The notes under the pieces are model-generated. The model ran no database searches, was not told the DNA's origin, and was given only the letters and a program-made list of their open reading frames with translations. Below, one piece after another: positions 9,830 through 19,992 of a stretch of 64,000 nucleotides of DNA; the stretch's first letter is position 1, and the number at the start of each line of letters is the position of its first letter. The stretch is taken from contig CAWADT010000027.1 in assembly GCA_963780865.1 (NCBI GenBank), positions 1 to 64,000 of the forward strand. The letters are read 5' to 3'. This DNA comes from FEN-1073 sp963780865 (GTDB lineage: Bacteria > Chloroflexota > Anaerolineae > Anaerolineales > RBG-16-64-43). The translations under genes were made by a program, and so were the position numbers.

Positions 9830-9913
9830 CCCGTTTGCGGAGAATCGGGAATTCGGATTTAATAAAGATGCCTGCGAGCGGTTGAGGAAAGCGTGGAACG
9901 GAGGGAAGGCGGG

Positions 9914-10435
9914 ATGGATCAAGAAGCTCGGCTCGACGCCAAATCCGGACTTTATCCGCAGAAGATGCTGGAGTCGCTCCTGGACGGCGAACTGCTCCGG
10001 GCCAAACGGTATCCCAGTTCGATCGCGCTGCTCTATATCGGCCTTTGCTTCGATGAAAGTCCCTCGCCGGAAATCATGGAGAGCGCCCATGCGTACCTTG
10101 CCGATATCCTCCATACGGCGTTGCGCGAAGTGGACATGCCCGGCCACTACCAGGGGAATTATCTGATCGTTATGCCGGAATCCGACGCCGGCGGGGCGCG
10201 CAATGCGGCCAAGCGGCTGGTCGAAAAGTTCCAGGGCAAACAGGTAACGCGCGAGCTAAAAGAATTCGGCGTTTCCATCTGCGCCGGGGTGACGTTCCAT
10301 GCGGGCGGCGAGGGGATTACCGCCGACGAGTTGCTCTCCCGCGCATCCTCCGCGCTGTGGGAGGCGCACCGCCGCGGTCCGCGGACACTGGTGGAGTTTG
10401 ACGAATTAAAAGAAAAACGCAACCAAACGCAATAG
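9914..10435 (+). CDS. Degenerate GGDEF-like domain protein, copy 2
   Basis: A 173-residue paralogue of the preceding gene and collinear with it: MDQEARLDAKSGLYPQKMLE aligns with MEQQQRIDASSGLFPQAMLE, and YQGNYLIVMP aligns with FEGNYLVIMP. That alignment and the GGAGGG 14 bases upstream select the ATG at 9914 rather than the in-frame ATG at 9893. Again the GGDEF loop (Q-G-N-Y-L) lacks the acidic residues needed for c-di-GMP synthesis. The C-terminal ALWEAHRRGPRTLVEF is shared with copy 1. The two copies have diverged strongly, so the duplication is old; they may form a heterodimer. Confidence 0.7.
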   Translation: MDQEARLDAKSGLYPQKMLESLLDGELLRAKRYPSSIALLYIGLCFDESPSPEIMESAHAYLADILHTALREVDMPGHYQGNYLIVMPESDAGGARNAAKRLVEKFQGKQVTRELKEFGVSICAGVTFHAGGEGITADELLSRASSALWEAHRRGPRTLVEFDELKEKRNQTQ

Positions 10436-10707
10436 CGTGTAAAGCGCCAGGATGCCGGGAATTATCGATTTCGAACTGGGGTCCGCGTTCAACCGTCCAT
10501 AGTGAAATCATTGACAAGCCAACCCGTCGGGGATTCATAGCTCCGCCGCACGGCAAAGGGGCAGGAGGGGGAGATGAAAACCAAGTTGACACACCGACCG
10601 GGAAGCAGGGAAATGCGCAAACTTACGCGGTAACTTGGCGAACCGGTGAGCATACGCTACCGGTATTACGGCCGGTTAAAATTTTCGATAAAACCGTAGA
10701 CCTGATC

Positions 10708-11078
10708 TTGGATGAAACGCTCCAGGAGCCGAAACCGACCATGCCGCGGGGGTGGGGGGAGTGTTGATGTTTTTGCACACTCATTACTCCGAGAAGCTCA
10801 CCCTGCAGCAACTCAGCCGGATCTTCCATTCCAATCAAACCACGCTTGCGCAACAGTTTCGGAAAAGTACCGGGTAATCCATCATGCCTTCCCTGGCCCA
10901 ATTTCGGATTCGGGGAGCCTCTTCGATATGGCGCGACACCACGCTGCCCATCGCCGAAATTGTCGAGCAGGTGGGTTTTGGAGATGCCACCCATTTTGGC
11001 CGTACGTTTCGCAAGTACACCGGTTACACCCCATCGGAGTATCGCCAGCGTTATTGCCGCGAGTTGCCTCAGGTGTAG
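10708..11078 (+). pseudogene. Remnant of an AraC-family regulator (C-terminal HTH, nonsense mutation)
   Basis: Only the DNA-binding end survives. Reading from about 10708, GVGGVLMFLHTHYSEKLTLQ, IFHSNQTTLAQQFRKSTG, a TAA stop at 10875-10877, then SIMPSLAQFRIRGASS and VGFGDATHFGRTFRKYTGYT to the stop at 11078. The intact gene at 14896-15813 has CAA (Gln) at the position of the TAA and is otherwise about 80 % identical over this stretch. Upstream of about 10705 the homologous frame is closed, so the sensory domain is missing. The protein after the stop could in principle be expressed from ATG 10884 as a 64-residue HTH peptide, which I think unlikely. Confidence 0.8.
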
Positions 11079-11576
11079 ACCTCCCACGCGGAAACCGGAC
11101 GCTATTCAAAAATCCACTCATCAAACCGGCGGCTCCGGATCCAGGTTTCCGGCAGCGGTTGCGTGCGACGTGTCAAGGCGAGACGAAAGAGTGGACGTGC
11201 GCCCGGGACACGCGCTCGATACGCTGTCCCTTCGGTCGAGTTTATAGATATTGGAGCCGTTGTCTATTATTAGAAGGCGATCCCAAAGCAGGTTGGCAAT
11301 TTACGCCGGAAAAATATATAGAACGGCTGGGAAGTAAACGCAATATCATTCAGCAAGCGGGTAAATTTGCCTGCGTCGCCCACCGAATTTATTTCGGAGC
11401 GGAAAAGGAAGGAGAGAGCGGCAAAAGGAGCGCGCCTCATCGGACGTGCTGGGCAAAATCATATAGGTGTCGCCAACAAGCCCCGGATTGTTGTTACTTA
11501 TCACATAAGTCAAAGAGAGTCGTGTATACTATAGGCCGAATTCCCCAGCCCATTCTGATGGAAGGATAATAAACCC
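11079..11576. other. Intergenic region, 498 bp
   Basis: No credible gene. An open frame crossing it from 10712 has no homology that I recognise and composition unlike its neighbours. A possible -10 box TATACT lies at 11525-11530, about 45 nt before the next start, without an obvious -35. The first 25 bases after the AraC remnant resemble those after the intact AraC gene, showing that the duplication extends slightly past the stop. Confidence 0.5.
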
Positions 11577-13328
11577 ATGAAGAAGGTCCAATCAACCGGG
11601 GCTGTTCTGGCGATTCTAGTAGTACTTACCTTGCTGGCCTACAGCTTGCGAGTTATCGGTGCCCGCTCTTCGATAGCCTATATTCCGGATACGCAGATCG
11701 TCCGTGAGGCGTTTGATCTTGGCCAGCGAATTGCAAATATTGCTCACTATAATATCGGATTGCAGGGCGAGAAATATCCGCTGGGTTTACCGTGGTTTCT
11801 GCTTAGCATCTACGGGGTGATTTTCGTGTTCGATTTGGCCACAGGCCAAATTTCCTCTTTGACGGGTTTTGAAAATTTGTTGTTTACCAATCGTGTAGGA
11901 ATGCACCAGATTGCGGTTCTCGGCCTGGGTGTTATTGCGGCGGCCATAGTGCCGGTGCTGTTTGTAATCTCAAGGCGCATAAATTCCGCCCATCGGGGAT
12001 GGCTGGCCGCCGGGATGGGTGCGTTTAGCCTGCTGCTTGTGCAATTCAGCCATCAAGCGCGCCCGCATGCCGCGCTTGCCACCTTCGCCCTATTGAGTGT
12101 GGCGCTGCTGGTCGCCGCGGCTTGCGGCGCTGGAAAAAAATGGGCTGTCGCGGCGACGATTTGCTCGGCGATGACCATCGGCACATTGCAGAACGGCATC
12201 GTTATTTTGCTCCCGTTTATGCTCGCTTGGCTGTTCCGAATTCATGGAGCCAAACGACGTATGCCCGCCCTGTGGGAAGGTGCGTTGAATGGTGCATTAT
12301 TGCTGGTACTCATCCTGCCGCTTTACCCCGATGTCTTTCACGACTACGGCGGGATTTTGATCGGGATCATTTCCGGGCATGAATCGGCTTTTACACTCGG
12401 TGCGGGCTCGCATATGCTTAATCTCGAAATGTTCAGCCTTGCCAATGTTCCTGTATTTCTGGAAAACGTTTTTGATTATCAACCCTTGCTGCTGGCGGCG
12501 GTTCCGGCGGCACTGGTTTATTTCGTATGGAGTCTCCGCAACCGTGTTCGAGTGCTTGTCGTGGGGATGGCTTTCCCGCTCGTGCAACTAACCGTATGGG
12601 CGACCTTTGTAGACAGCTACGCGCGCATCACCATGATTCTGACACCCTTTTTCATTGTACTGGTGGCGTATGGGCTGGAGGATATCCTGTTTACAATCAG
12701 GGATCCGCAGCGTTCTCGACGGCTCTACGCACTGGTTTGCGTGCTGGTTTTGCTGCCGATGCTGGTCACGGCGCTGCGCTTCGATCTGGTCACGGCGCAA
12801 ACAGATACTCGCACGCAGGCCAGCCAATGGGTGGATGAGAATCTTCCGGAGAATAGCGTCATTCTGGTGAACTTCCAGGCCCTGGAACTGATCCCCACGA
12901 AGGAAAGCGTCGAAATTCAGCAGCAGGAATATCCCGGCAGTCTGGGGACATACGATCAGTGGCTGTTGAACCAGGATTATTCGGCCGATCCATCCTTGCA
13001 TCCCGCATTTGACATAATCAACGGATACCTCATGCCGGAGCGTATGCCCGCGCTGTTGGAGGAGCGCAAGGTCGAATATCTTCTCATCACCACTTCTCAG
13101 GCCGAGATCACCAAGGAGTCCGATCCATTGGCGGAATATGCGCAGGAACATGGAGCGTTGGTGCGGGCTTTTTGTCCGGCCCATAATGTGAACCGTCTGT
13201 TCCTTCCGGAAGAGATCCAAACGCTGGCCGTGCGATATCTGTGGGAAGTCGATCGTCCCGGTCCGATTGTCCTCCTTTTCCGGCTGGGTGAAAAACCGAC
13301 TTCGCAAAGCGTTTACTGTCGGGAATAG
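11577..13328 (+). CDS. ArnT/PMT-like GT-C glycosyltransferase, integral membrane
   Basis: A 583-residue protein with about 11 predicted membrane helices, covering most of residues 1-400, and a soluble C-terminal extracytoplasmic part of about 180 residues. The first large loop carries SSIAYIPDTQIVREAFDLGQ with an acidic residue after helix 1 and a YPLGLPWFL segment, the arrangement of GT-C enzymes that use polyprenyl-phosphate sugars (ArnT/PMT/GT39 superfamily). Such enzymes glycosylate lipids, wall polymers or proteins on the outer face. The substrate cannot be told from sequence. Codon and base composition are less GC-rich than the operons around it, and it sits between duplicated AraC copies, so acquisition by transfer is possible. 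Confidence 0.6.
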   Translation: MKKVQSTGAVLAILVVLTLLAYSLRVIGARSSIAYIPDTQIVREAFDLGQRIANIAHYNIGLQGEKYPLGLPWFLLSIYGVIFVFDLATGQISSLTGFENLLFTNRVGMHQIAVLGLGVIAAAIVPVLFVISRRINSAHRGWLAAGMGAFSLLLVQFSHQARPHAALATFALLSVALLVAAACGAGKKWAVAATICSAMTIGTLQNGIVILLPFMLAWLFRIHGAKRRMPALWEGALNGALLLVLILPLYPDVFHDYGGILIGIISGHESAFTLGAGSHMLNLEMFSLANVPVFLENVFDYQPLLLAAVPAALVYFVWSLRNRVRVLVVGMAFPLVQLTVWATFVDSYARITMILTPFFIVLVAYGLEDILFTIRDPQRSRRLYALVCVLVLLPMLVTALRFDLVTAQTDTRTQASQWVDENLPENSVILVNFQALELIPTKESVEIQQQEYPGSLGTYDQWLLNQDYSADPSLHPAFDIINGYLMPERMPALLEERKVEYLLITTSQAEITKESDPLAEYAQEHGALVRAFCPAHNVNRLFLPEEIQTLAVRYLWEVDRPGPIVLLFRLGEKPTSQSVYCRE

Positions 13329-13867
13329 GGGGAGACGGTACGAAAAACTTGCAAACGTTGATGTTTCCCAAAGCAGGTTTGCGAAGGGGAGAAGGGGTGC
13401 GATTCATCGACGGATTATGGTTTTGAGGTTAATGACATGGGAATCATTTAGAAATTGGCAGATCCGTCCGGGGGTGGATATTCGGCCTTGCGCTGCGGAC
13501 ATGAATTGTGGTATCGCAGCCGCCGGTGGATCACTCCGGGCCGGGGCGGGGCTCGCAATAACATCTTTCTGTTTTCTTAGCACTTTGTTAAGTGGCGGAT
13601 ACGTAAGTATATTAGTATTAGCCGGTGATACATTTCTCGGTTTACGCATTGGGAAAGTTGCAGGGATAAATGCCGGCTTCCGGGGGGAGGCTTTGTTAAC
13701 TAAACATGAGTCGAGCATATCTCGAATATTGCGCACCAAAAGCGGAAAAAAGCTTGGTTGCCCTCAAACTTTCCGGTGTTTACGATTCTCCTAGAAATAT
13801 TGCCGATTTTCTGTTCTCAAAACACCTTTCTTCATGTACGATAATCGAAGCCAGGTTCTTTTATTGG
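13329..13867. other. Intergenic region, 539 bp
   Basis: AT-richer than the surroundings. Open frames here (one running out of the glycosyltransferase 3' end, one leading into the next gene) have no recognisable domain and no good ribosome-binding site. No hairpin-plus-T-run terminator was found. Confidence 0.4.
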
Positions 13868-14809
13868 ATGAAGCGAATGAAACAAACACTTTTTCTTCAG
13901 GTACTAATTGCTGTGTCGCTCGTGGCGTTTTTAACCGCGTGTGGTGGCCAACCCGTATCCTCAACGTCTTCCCGCGCATTTTCCCCTCCCGGCCCCACCG
14001 TCACTCCCACCCCGCTTATGTCTGCCAAGCGTCTGGATGGGCATGGCATCGAGCAGGTGTGGGTTCCGGCCGGCACATTTTTAATCGGCACCAGCGAAAG
14101 AGACGCCCAGGCTCTGCTGGCACAGGAAAATCTCCCCTATTGGATGGCCCAAGCGCTGGATCGCGAGCGTCCTCAACATGAGGTCCGTATTTCCAAAGGT
14201 TTTTGGGTTGATCGTTATGAGGTGACGAACGCCGCTTTCCAGGCATTTATCGATGCCGGCGGATACCTGAAAAAGGAATATTGGTCGGAAGATGGCTGGG
14301 CTTGGTTGAGCGACCAACCTGCCGGGCTCAAGCCCGAACAGCCCAACGACGGGCCTGAATTCCCTCGCAACCTGGTCTCCTGGTATGAGGCTGAGGCTTA
14401 CGCCCGCTGGAGGGGAGGCCGCCTGCCCACCGAGGCGGAGTGGGAATTCGCCGCACGCGGGCCGCAGTCGCTGGTATACCCTTGGGGAAACGAATTTGAC
14501 CAGACGCTGTGCAATCTCTACCACGCCGGCTTGCAACCGGGTGGCAGCTATCCCGGCGGCGCCAGTTGGGTGGGCGCGATGGATATGGCCGGCAACGTGA
14601 TGGAATGGGTGCAGGATTGGTATGATACCGAATACTATAAGCTTAAAGTCCGCGACGATCCCCAAGGTCCCGCGACCGGTGTAATCAAGATTGAGAAAGG
14701 CGGCTGGATGGGCGGTCCAGCGCTGGCAGCCCGGTCGGCCTACGCCCACTTTGAAGACCCTCCCGCCTACAGTGACTTCCACATTGGATTCCGGATCGTG
14801 ACCCTGTAA
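13868..14809 (+). CDS. SUMF1/FGE-fold lipoprotein, probably not a formylglycine-generating enzyme
   Basis: A secreted lipoprotein of 313 aa. The signal peptide ends in the lipobox LTAC followed by GGQPVSS and a Pro/Thr-rich linker, then a complete sulfatase-modifying-factor fold: WVPAGTFLIGT, FWVDRYEVTNAAF, PRNLVSWYEAEAYARWRGG, RLPTEAEWEFAARG, YPWGNEFD, AMDMAGNVMEWVQDW and a terminal HIGFRIV. The C-terminal core region where true formylglycine-generating enzymes carry two catalytic cysteines reads GGWMGGPALAARSAY, without cysteine, so oxidase activity is not expected. The start at 13868 (MKRMKQTLF) is chosen because it begins the signal peptide; the frame is open upstream to 13706. Confidence 0.75.
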   Translation: MKRMKQTLFLQVLIAVSLVAFLTACGGQPVSSTSSRAFSPPGPTVTPTPLMSAKRLDGHGIEQVWVPAGTFLIGTSERDAQALLAQENLPYWMAQALDRERPQHEVRISKGFWVDRYEVTNAAFQAFIDAGGYLKKEYWSEDGWAWLSDQPAGLKPEQPNDGPEFPRNLVSWYEAEAYARWRGGRLPTEAEWEFAARGPQSLVYPWGNEFDQTLCNLYHAGLQPGGSYPGGASWVGAMDMAGNVMEWVQDWYDTEYYKLKVRDDPQGPATGVIKIEKGGWMGGPALAARSAYAHFEDPPAYSDFHIGFRIVTL

Positions 14810-14828
14810 TTCGAGCACCGATACCCGT

Positions 14829-14837
14829 TGATATAAT
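14829..14837 (+). promoter_or_regulatory. Extended -10 promoter of the AraC-family gene
   Basis: TGA-TATAAT, about 58 nt upstream of the ATG at 14896, immediately behind the preceding gene. The translation start is preceded by GGAGGA (14885-14890). Confidence 0.5.
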
Positions 14838-14895
14838 CATCTCCGGACGGACATGAGGAGTGGATGGGTTCCCTCCTGCCCTCCGGAGGAAGTCC

Positions 14896-15813
14896 ATGGA
14901 GCTAGAGACCGTCGGCCAGCAAAACGCCGTGGGATATCGTGTGCCGCTCTGGGCAAACCAGGACGAGAAGTTTGATCCGGATCTCGGGCAGGGAACGCGT
15001 TTCCGCTTAATCTGGGCCGAAAAGGGGTCGGGGATCCTCCGGCTGAATCTCCGCTCCACGGCGTTTATGGCCCCGGTTTTGATTTGCCTCAACGAGCAGG
15101 AACGCCCCTGTCTGGAGCATCAGCACGATCTCAAGGCGCAGGCTTTCTACTTTCATCCCTGCGTCGTCAACGGAGAGTTTGACTTTGAAAACATCCGCGG
15201 TCCGCTCGAATCGACCGACGCGCAAGATCGAGACTGGCTGTGGGCGTTTATAAACCGCGGCGCCGGGGAGCACAATCTGCTAACCCTCGGGCCAACCACC
15301 GCCCAACAGGTCTCGCGCTTGTTTGCGGCTATTCAGCAGGAACTTACCGTGCAGCGCGACGGGTATTGGCCTTGCCGGGCGCGATCTTTTTTTCTGGAGC
15401 TTCTGTTCCTGGTGGATCGGTCGTGTATGGAGCCTGAAGCAATCTCTGCCGTCCCGTCCTCGGCCGATACCAGCCTTGCGACGGGGATGGGGGGAATGCT
15501 GATGTTCCTGCATGCCCATTACTCAGAAAAGATCACCCTGCAGGAGCTCAGCCGGGTCTTTCATTCCAACCACACTACGCTGACGCAGCAATTTCGGAAA
15601 AGCACCGGGCAATCCATCATGCCATATCTGGCTCAACTGCGTATCCGGGTGGCATCTTCAATATTGCGCGACACGACGCTGCCAATCGCCGAAATCGTCC
15701 AGCGGGTGGGTTTTGGCGATATCACTCATTTTGGCCGCACGTTTCGCAAGTACACCGGGTACACCCCCTCCGAGTACCGCCAGCGCTATTGTCGCGAGCT
15801 GCATCAGGTGTAA
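14896..15813 (+). CDS. AraC/XylS-family transcriptional regulator
   Basis: A 305-residue regulator. The first 190 residues are an unrecognised sensing domain, probably cupin-like. The last 105 contain the double helix-turn-helix, with HYSEKITLQELSRVFHSN (first HTH) and AEIVQRVGFGDITHFGRTFR plus KYTGYTPSEYRQRY (second HTH with the family GF..xxFxRxFKK..G.TPxxYR pattern). The start at 14896 is set by GGAGGA five bases upstream. It follows the SUMF1-like lipoprotein and has a truncated twin at 10708-11078, so the pair brackets the two membrane/surface genes it may regulate. Its target and effector are unknown. Confidence 0.85.
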   Translation: MELETVGQQNAVGYRVPLWANQDEKFDPDLGQGTRFRLIWAEKGSGILRLNLRSTAFMAPVLICLNEQERPCLEHQHDLKAQAFYFHPCVVNGEFDFENIRGPLESTDAQDRDWLWAFINRGAGEHNLLTLGPTTAQQVSRLFAAIQQELTVQRDGYWPCRARSFFLELLFLVDRSCMEPEAISAVPSSADTSLATGMGGMLMFLHAHYSEKITLQELSRVFHSNHTTLTQQFRKSTGQSIMPYLAQLRIRVASSILRDTTLPIAEIVQRVGFGDITHFGRTFRKYTGYTPSEYRQRYCRELHQV

Positions 15814-16078
15814 ACCGCGCAGGCGGAAACCTGAGGTTGTCCCAGCATTTTCCGGCTGAAGGAGCAGTTCTAATTCAAGGCTCCCAACAGCGTTTGCCGG
15901 CGGCGCAGTCGGGCGAGGAAAAATTTTTTGATTTCGGATTTTCACTTTCCGAGTAGAATATTTTCTCGGCGGCAGGTCGGCCGGATGCTTGACCGGCCTC
16001 TGATGGGCGGCGTCCCTTGATCGCCCCCGGCAAGCACGCCGGCGAAGACACAAGGGACCGGCAGAACGGGGAAGGCTT

Positions 16079-17404
16079 ATGGATATCAAACGCCAGAATA
16101 CACCGATCGGCTTGATCCTCGCGGGGGGATTGGCTGTGGTCCTGGGGGTCGTGATCTACGGATTGGTGCGCACGAGCGGGCTTACGCTGGTACCCCTCCC
16201 GCCGACGGCCACGCCGCTGCCCACGCTCACCCTGGATCAAACCTATGGGAAAGATTTTGTGATCGCAAATTTCGACGATGTTCATTCTCCGGTGAACGGC
16301 GATGCCAATCAATTTCTGATCTTCGGGAAATTACCGGTGATCAAGCCCGCCGCGGACCTTCCCGCGTCGCTCGCGGTCTACCTGGGTAGGTGGGAAGGAT
16401 ATAGTTATGCCCCGCCGGTAAAAAAGGACTGGAAGGTGGTGCTGGTCGTTCAGGAAATCAACATGCAGGAGGGGACCGCAATCGCCTGGGTGGGCACCAA
16501 CCTTCAATATCCCAGCTCGATCATGGAGATCCATTTTAGGGTTATCCCGGGTGATCCTCCTTCGCTCGAATTCCAATTGATTTGGCCCGATGGGAGCAAA
16601 GAAACCGTAACGTTCACTTATCATCGCGAGCAGGATACCCTCGAGGGGTTGACCACGTCCCCCGTCGACGGCCCCTATGAGCTGACCCGGGATCAGTCCT
16701 TTTATGTATACAAAGACTATTCCCAGTATTTGGCGGGCAAGCGCATCTACTCCAAACCCTACAAGAACAGCGAATTGCAACACGACGGCCTGGGATATTT
16801 GGTTTATCTTCCCGAAGGGTACGAAGATCAGCCCGGGAAAACCTGGCCGTTGATCTTCTTCCTGCACGGCTACGGCGACCGCAACAATAACAATATATTC
16901 GTGCTGGCTAAAGCCAGCCCCTTCATGTTCATCCGCGAGAAAGGATCCCTGCCCTTTATCATCGTCGCGCCGCTGCTGAGCGCTTCCGATTATTCGTTTC
17001 CGGAAGCGTATATGGATGGCGTCCTGGCGGAGATCCAGGCGGAGTACAGGGTGGATGCGAAACGAATCTACCTGACCGGTTTGAGCATGGGCGGTGAAGC
17101 CACCTATCGCTTTGCCGTGCACCAGCCGGGAACGTTCGCTGCCATCGCGCCCTTATCGGCCTATGCCGATGCAGACACGTTGTCCAGAATCGGCCTCATC
17201 AAGGATTTGCCTGTCTGGGCGATCCATGGTGCCGACGATACCATCGTTCCATTGGCCGAAGGCCAGCAACCGGTGGATGCCCTCCGGGCGGCGGGAAGCA
17301 ATATCAAATTCACGGTCCTGGCGGGCCACGATCACGACACCTGGACAGACACTTATTCAGATCCAGCGTTCTATAACTGGTTCCTGCAATACCAAAGGCC
17401 GTAG
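16079..17404 (+). CDS. Extracytoplasmic esterase/depolymerase-like alpha/beta hydrolase
   Basis: A 441-residue protein with one N-terminal membrane anchor (about residues 9-29) and a Pro/Thr-rich stalk, so the enzyme faces outward. Residues 60-220 form an unassigned beta-rich domain. Residues 235-441 are an alpha/beta hydrolase of the feruloyl-esterase/PHB-depolymerase (LpqC-like, CE1-like) type: WPLIFFLHGYGDRN (oxyanion region), RIYLTGLSMGGEATY (nucleophile elbow G-L-S-M-G), AIHGADDTIVPL (Asp) and AGHDHDTW (His). The natural substrate is unknown; a cell-surface ester or plant-polymer ester is a guess. It precedes the MoxR operon by about 100 bp. Confidence 0.75.
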   Translation: MDIKRQNTPIGLILAGGLAVVLGVVIYGLVRTSGLTLVPLPPTATPLPTLTLDQTYGKDFVIANFDDVHSPVNGDANQFLIFGKLPVIKPAADLPASLAVYLGRWEGYSYAPPVKKDWKVVLVVQEINMQEGTAIAWVGTNLQYPSSIMEIHFRVIPGDPPSLEFQLIWPDGSKETVTFTYHREQDTLEGLTTSPVDGPYELTRDQSFYVYKDYSQYLAGKRIYSKPYKNSELQHDGLGYLVYLPEGYEDQPGKTWPLIFFLHGYGDRNNNNIFVLAKASPFMFIREKGSLPFIIVAPLLSASDYSFPEAYMDGVLAEIQAEYRVDAKRIYLTGLSMGGEATYRFAVHQPGTFAAIAPLSAYADADTLSRIGLIKDLPVWAIHGADDTIVPLAEGQQPVDALRAAGSNIKFTVLAGHDHDTWTDTYSDPAFYNWFLQYQRP

Positions 17405-17500
17405 CGGCCGGGTCCGCGCGGGCCGGGTTCATTGGGATTTCACGGAGCCGCCAAACTTGACGGGTCTACCGGGCAAACTTCGGGATAGATAGAGGCACGA

Positions 17501-18355
17501 ATGACGAGCGGGGCCAAGCGGTACGCCATCCTTTTCCTTATATTCACTGTGATCACGATGGTTTTGATCGCAGCCACTTTGCCAAAGCTCATAATCGAAC
17601 CCGCCATCCCGCTTCCGGTTCAAGCGGAGACATTCGCGGTTCCAACGAAAAACACGCCGGAAGTGGATATCTCCATTGGAACTTTTTCAAAAACGATCCT
17701 GATTGTCATCGTGGCCTTGGTGCTGCCTTTTATCGCGTACCGGTTCATCAAAGGAGTGCCTTGGAAAGAAACCCTGGGGCCGACCCTGCTTATCGTGGCG
17801 GTGACGTCCATTGTGCTTTCCGTTCTTTTCGCCATGACCAGGGTCCACATCACGCTGATGCCGCAGGAGGTGGAAATTCTTCCGCCGGCAATAAAAAGCG
17901 AAGGCCCGCCAATCGGTCCACCGCCCGTCAGCCTGGTCTGGATGGTGTGGATCGGGATAGCTGTGGTGATCGTTATCCTTGGGATGTTGATCCGGAATTG
18001 GCGGACCCGGCTGCCCCCGGCGGGTGACACACTGACGCTGGAAGCGGAACGCGCCATGCGCGCGCTGCATACGGGCCTCGACCTAAAGAACGTGATCGTG
18101 AATTGTTACAGGCAGATGAGCAGGGCGCTGCAAAGAGAGCAGGGGATCGAGCTGAGCGAGACCATGACCGCGCGTGAATTTGAGGGTTTGCTGGACGACA
18201 TGGGTTTCCCGCCCGCTCCGGTTCACCAGCTGACCCAGCTGTTCGAAATCGCCCGCTACGGCGTGCGGCCGCTGAATGAGAATGATGAACGGGATGCCTT
18301 CGACTGCCTGAATGCGATCGTGCAACACAGTCGCGAGGAAAGGCAACCGCGCTAA
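17501..18355 (+). CDS. Membrane protein with C-terminal DUF4129
   Basis: A 284-residue protein with an N-terminal membrane segment, two central ones (about residues 66-80 and 92-110) and one at about 146-166. The cytoplasmic C-terminal domain of about 100 residues has RAMRALHTGLDLKNVIVNCY, GIELSETMTAREFEGLL and FEIARYGVRPLNENDERDAF. This is the DUF4129 pattern found at the C-terminus of transglutaminase-like TgpA proteins or as a separate protein in MoxR-DUF58 operons. Here it opens such an operon (17501-21775). No transglutaminase domain is encoded in the operon. The function of DUF4129 is not established; a role in surface-protein or wall processing is inferred from context. Confidence 0.75.
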   Translation: MTSGAKRYAILFLIFTVITMVLIAATLPKLIIEPAIPLPVQAETFAVPTKNTPEVDISIGTFSKTILIVIVALVLPFIAYRFIKGVPWKETLGPTLLIVAVTSIVLSVLFAMTRVHITLMPQEVEILPPAIKSEGPPIGPPPVSLVWMVWIGIAVVIVILGMLIRNWRTRLPPAGDTLTLEAERAMRALHTGLDLKNVIVNCYRQMSRALQREQGIELSETMTAREFEGLLDDMGFPPAPVHQLTQLFEIARYGVRPLNENDERDAFDCLNAIVQHSREERQPR

Positions 18356-19002
18356 CATGACTGTCTCCCGACGCGCCCTTCTGATCGGCCTTCTGGCGGG
18401 GCTGCTCTTGCTTTTAGGATTGTTGTTCTCCCGCTTTGTCCTTGACAACGTCATCACTCCGGTCGCACTCGTGTTCTGGGTGGTTTGGCGATTAATCCGA
18501 AGCGTCGATCAGGCGCTCTATTGGAACCTGTTGTTTTTCGCGGCCGTGGGATACGCCATCCTTTTCTTCGTCCGGCGAACCGAGTCGCCGCCCGATTATG
18601 AGCGTCTGCAGCCCTCCGAACCGGATTTTTTGCGGGAAAGGATAAAATATTGGCGCACCTCGATTGAGTTAACGCGCGAGCAGCCCGATAAGTTGAATCT
18701 CCTGAAACGCAATCTGGGGGAAATGCTCGCTTCCATGTACGCCGCGAAACAAACCGAGATCGCCCCTTATGAATTTTACGCCGCCCTGCAGCGCGGGCAG
18801 ATCCCCCTCCCGGACCACATCCACGCATTTCTGTTCCCGGAGGAATCGCGCGGCGCCGGGCGGTCCTTCCGGAAAATGCTTCACGCCCTTCTGCAAATTC
18901 CTGGAAAGCAAGTCCGTCGCTGGACGGGCCAGGAGGTGACGGAGTACTACCATTCGATCGAAGAAGTGATTCAATTTATGGAAACCACCATGGAGACCAG
19001 AC

Positions 19003-19984
<982 letters not shown>

Positions 19985-19992
<8 letters not shown>

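Noticed and set aside
10712..11569. A 285-codon frame across the AraC remnant and the following gap
   Set aside because: It is out of frame with the AraC homology, has no recognisable domain and an irregular composition.
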